Below, one piece after another: positions 40,406 to 42,179 of a DNA stretch of 42,179 nucleotides (position 1 is the first letter of the stretch; each line of letters begins with the position of its first letter). This stretch comes from Dehalococcoidia bacterium (GTDB taxonomy: Bacteria; Chloroflexota; Dehalococcoidia; Tepidiformales; Tepidiformaceae): positions 1 through 42,179 of the forward strand of contig JAJEIT010000024.1 of NCBI GenBank assembly GCA_022827945.1, given 5' to 3'. The notes under the pieces are model-generated. The model did no database searches, was not told where the DNA came from, and saw only the letters and a list, made by a program, of their open reading frames with translations. Both the position numbers and the translations under genes were made by a program.

Positions 40406-41268
40406 GGCGAACCGGCCGTGGCCGTGGGGATGATGGTGCAGTCGAGCCCCTCGGCGGCGTTCCGCACGCGCTCGGTCTCGTTTACGGGGCCGATCCAGAA
40501 CAGGGTCGGGCCGGCGCCTGCCAGACGGACAGCCTCCCCCGTTCGCGCCTCGATCTGCTCCCAGAGGCCAGCCAGGCCGGGGAAGCAGTCGAAGGCAACG
40601 CGCTCGAAGCTGTTGTAGAGATCGGCGCCGGTGACCCGCGCGGGCAGGCGTTCCGCCAGCGCCGTGCTCACCGTCGGTTCGTCGACCCGGCCGTCTCGGT
40701 CGAGGGCGCGGAAGAGGGTGGCGGTCTTGTTGGGGAGGGTGTCGGGCGGAATGAAGAGCACGACGCCGTGCCCGGGGAGGTCGGGGAGCGGCGTGACGCG
40801 CTCGCCCCGACCCTCGACGAGCGCCGTGCCGCCAGCAAGGAAGAACGGCTCGTCGCTGCCCACCCCGGTAGCAGCGGTCGCCAGCGCGTTCTCACTAACG
40901 CCGGGCCAGTGACGGGCGAGCAAGCGGAGGACGGTGGCGGCATCGGAGGCGCCGCCGCCCAGTCCGCCGGCCGCCGGGATGCGCTTCACGATGCGGATGC
41001 GAAGCGGCTCGGGCTCGCGCCCGAGCGCGTCCGCGAGGGCGTCGACGGCTCGCCAGGCCAGGTTCTCGGGGCCGCCGGGCGAGCCATCGGCGAAGGGGCC
41101 GGTGTTCTCGACCGATGTCGACGCAGCCGGCTGCAGGGTGACCTCGTCGGCAAGGGCGAGCGTCTGGAGGATGCTGGAGAGGTCGTGGTAGCCATCGGGG
41201 CGAGTGCCGCCGATCTCAAGGGTGAGATTGATCTTGGCAGGAGCGAGCCCGGTAAGCGTGTCAGGCAT
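40393..41268 (-). CDS. ispE: 4-diphosphocytidyl-2-C-methyl-D-erythritol kinase
   Basis: A 291-residue GHMP kinase of the MEP isoprenoid pathway. N-terminal LAPAKINLTLEIGGTRPDGYHDLSSI, the ATP-binding loop IPAAGGLGGGASDAATVLRLL, and C-terminal RLAGAGPTLFWIG are all typical. ATG 41268 overlaps the rsmA stop, giving the common rsmA-ispE pair. An upstream extension of the frame shadows rsmA. Confidence 0.96.
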   Translation of the reverse strand: MPDTLTGLAPAKINLTLEIGGTRPDGYHDLSSILQTLALADEVTLQPAASTSVENTGPFADGSPGGPENLAWRAVDALADALGREPEPLRIRIVKRIPAAGGLGGGASDAATVLRLLARHWPGVSENALATAATGVGSDEPFFLAGGTALVEGRGERVTPLPDLPGHGVVLFIPPDTLPNKTATLFRALDRDGRVDEPTVSTALAERLPARVTGADLYNSFERVAFDCFPGLAGLWEQIEARTGEAVRLAGAGPTLFWIGPVNETERVRNAAEGLDCTIIPTATAGSPWLR

Positions 41269-42082
41269 GGGAGGCGGAGGCCTCGAAGGCGTCGAGGAGG
41301 GCGAGCCACTCCGGGATGTCGAGCGTCTCGGGGCGGCGCTGCGGGGCGATGCCCGCGGCATCGAGGGCGGGGCGGACGGCATCGGGCACGTGGCCGGGGG
41401 CGCGGGAAAGGGCGTTGTGAATCTGCTTGCGGGGGTTGCGGAAGGCTCCCGATACGAGCGCGAAGAACGCCTCGTCGCGCTCGCCCGGGACAAGCGGGGC
41501 CTCGCGCAGCGTGAGGCGAACGACGGAGGAGTGGACGGCGGGGGGCGGGTCGAAGGCGATGGGGGGGACATCGAAGAGCGGTTCGGATACGGCGTGGTTC
41601 TGGACGGAGATGCCGAGCAGCGAGAGCTTGCCGGGGCTGGCGGTGATCTCGCGGGCAACCTCACGCTGCACCATCACCACAAGCTCGCTCGGGCGAGGAC
41701 GGCCTTCCAGCAGGTGCCGGATGATGGGGTTGGCGGCGAAGTAGGGGAGGTTCCCGACGACGCCGAAGGGGCGTCCGGCGGGAATAGCCTCGGCGAGGTC
41801 GAAGATGCGGGCGTCGCCCTGGACCAGCGTGAGGCGTTCACGGCCGGCGAAGCGCCGGCGGAGGTGGTCGAGGAGGCGGGGCTCGATCTCCAGCGCGACG
41901 ACCTCATGGCCGGCGTCTAGCAGGGTTCCAGTGAGCTGGCCCGTGCCGGCGCCTATCTCAAAGAGGATACCGTCCTCGGGGACCCGCACGGCCGCCGCGA
42001 TGTCGGCCAGCACGCCGGTGTCGACGAGGAAGTGCTGACCGAGCGCCTTGCGGGCGTGCGGTCCCCGTGATCGTGCGCTCAT
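41261..42082 (-). CDS. rsmA: 16S rRNA dimethyladenosine transferase
   Basis: A 273-residue enzyme methylating the two adjacent adenines near the 3' end of 16S rRNA. Motifs: RKALGQHFLVDTGVLADIA, LFEIGAGTGQLTGTLL, EVVALEIEPRLLDHLR, and the catalytic NLPYFAANPIIRHLL. ATG 42082 has no ribosome-binding site and a TACCAT box 6 nt upstream, so its mRNA may be leaderless. Confidence 0.97.
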   Translation of the reverse strand: MSARSRGPHARKALGQHFLVDTGVLADIAAAVRVPEDGILFEIGAGTGQLTGTLLDAGHEVVALEIEPRLLDHLRRRFAGRERLTLVQGDARIFDLAEAIPAGRPFGVVGNLPYFAANPIIRHLLEGRPRPSELVVMVQREVAREITASPGKLSLLGISVQNHAVSEPLFDVPPIAFDPPPAVHSSVVRLTLREAPLVPGERDEAFFALVSGAFRNPRKQIHNALSRAPGHVPDAVRPALDAAGIAPQRRPETLDIPEWLALLDAFEASASHA

Positions 42083-42088
42083 GCTGCG

Positions 42089-42094
42089 ATGGTA
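42089..42094 (-). promoter_or_regulatory. -10-like box TACCAT upstream of rsmA
   Basis: TACCAT on the minus strand ends 6 nt before ATG 42082, the spacing expected for a leaderless start. No -35 is evident. Confidence 0.35.
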
Positions 42095-42110
42095 GGCCGG
42101 GCCGCGCGGG

Positions 42111-42179
42111 TCAGTCGAGGATGTAGATGTGGACGTAGCCGGTGTGCCACGGCTCGGGCGGATGGCCTTCGGGAAAGCC
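42111..42179 (-). CDS. C-terminal end of an unidentified protein (partial)
   Basis: The last 22 codons, ending EPWHTGYVHIYILD and a TGA stop, run off the window. The PEPWHxxYV stretch is reminiscent of the end of the M15 D-Ala-D-Ala carboxypeptidase active site (EPWHxRYV), but the fragment is too short to decide. Confidence 0.45.
   Translation of the reverse strand, partial: GFPEGHPPEPWHTGYVHIYILD

Overview
The window is one gene-dense stretch of a high-GC bacterial chromosome with mostly co-oriented operons, many GTG/TTG starts and frequent 1-13 nt gene overlaps. The mix of genes (rpsB-tsf-pyrH-frr-uppS-cdsA with a short EF-Ts, P450s, an LLM flavin oxidoreductase, a CaiB/BaiF CoA-transferase, Sat/CysC/CysH sulfate assimilation, leaderless-type promoters) suggests a Chloroflexota bacterium near Dehalococcoidia/SAR202/Tepidiformia. 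That placement is inference; no rRNA is present. There are no insertion sequences, prophage genes or CRISPR arrays.

Layout. 1-3.6 kb: the end of a P450 and two tandemly duplicated MFS exporters. 3.6-10.6 kb: a small unknown gene, a DUF3500 protein, a second P450, a solute-binding lipoprotein, a lower-GC PD-(D/E)XK nuclease-like gene, an LLM oxidoreductase and a VOC protein. 10.6-13.9 kb: DUF2164, the NfeD protease/slipin pair, and birA. 13.9-14.2 kb: a birA leader with an 18-codon ORF and an intrinsic terminator. 14.2-18.5 kb: the rpsB-tsf-pyrH-frr-uppS-cdsA housekeeping operon. 18.5-20.2 kb: an alpha/beta hydrolase and a VTT-domain membrane protein. 20.2-23.3 kb (minus): tRNA-Ser, two tandem thioredoxin-fold genes each interrupted at codon 136 by TGA, then an SDR. 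23.3-26.0 kb: a CIRCE element, an FmdB-type zinc ribbon, dtd, proS and tRNA-Phe. 26-31 kb: an MFS transporter, an enoyl-CoA hydratase, small membrane proteins, a methyltransferase, a lipoprotein and a Phd/VapC toxin-antitoxin pair. 31-37.7 kb: sulfate assimilation (cysH, cysC, sat and a phosphate-transporter-like protein on minus; sulfite reductase and hemB on plus). 37.7-42.2 kb (minus): rsmA, ispE, a membrane protein, PHP, DUF4177-like and CoA-transferase. The only gap over 300 bp is the birA/rpsB intergenic region, which is described below.

Most notable observation. The tandem genes at 21016-22062 and 22111-23151 are very probably selenoproteins. Both have an in-frame TGA at residue 136 in the context ASW-U-GC-R, and reading through gives a continuous thioredoxin fold in both. 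Twenty nucleotides after each TGA lies a hairpin (CTGCC/GGCAG) with a GGTCT loop, the same loop as in the E. coli fdhF SECIS. A 47-nt block covering the TGA and hairpin is identical in the two paralogs although flanking codons have diverged. Ordinary gene calling would split each gene into two fragments.

How the genes work together. Sat, CysC, CysH and the siroheme sulfite reductase form a sulfate-to-sulfide route; HemB supplies the tetrapyrrole precursor for siroheme, and the transporter at the end of the sat operon is a candidate oxyanion carrier. The Sec-redoxin/SDR operon, the CIRCE-controlled zinc ribbon and the NfeD/slipin pair may belong to redox and envelope stress responses, but this is inference.
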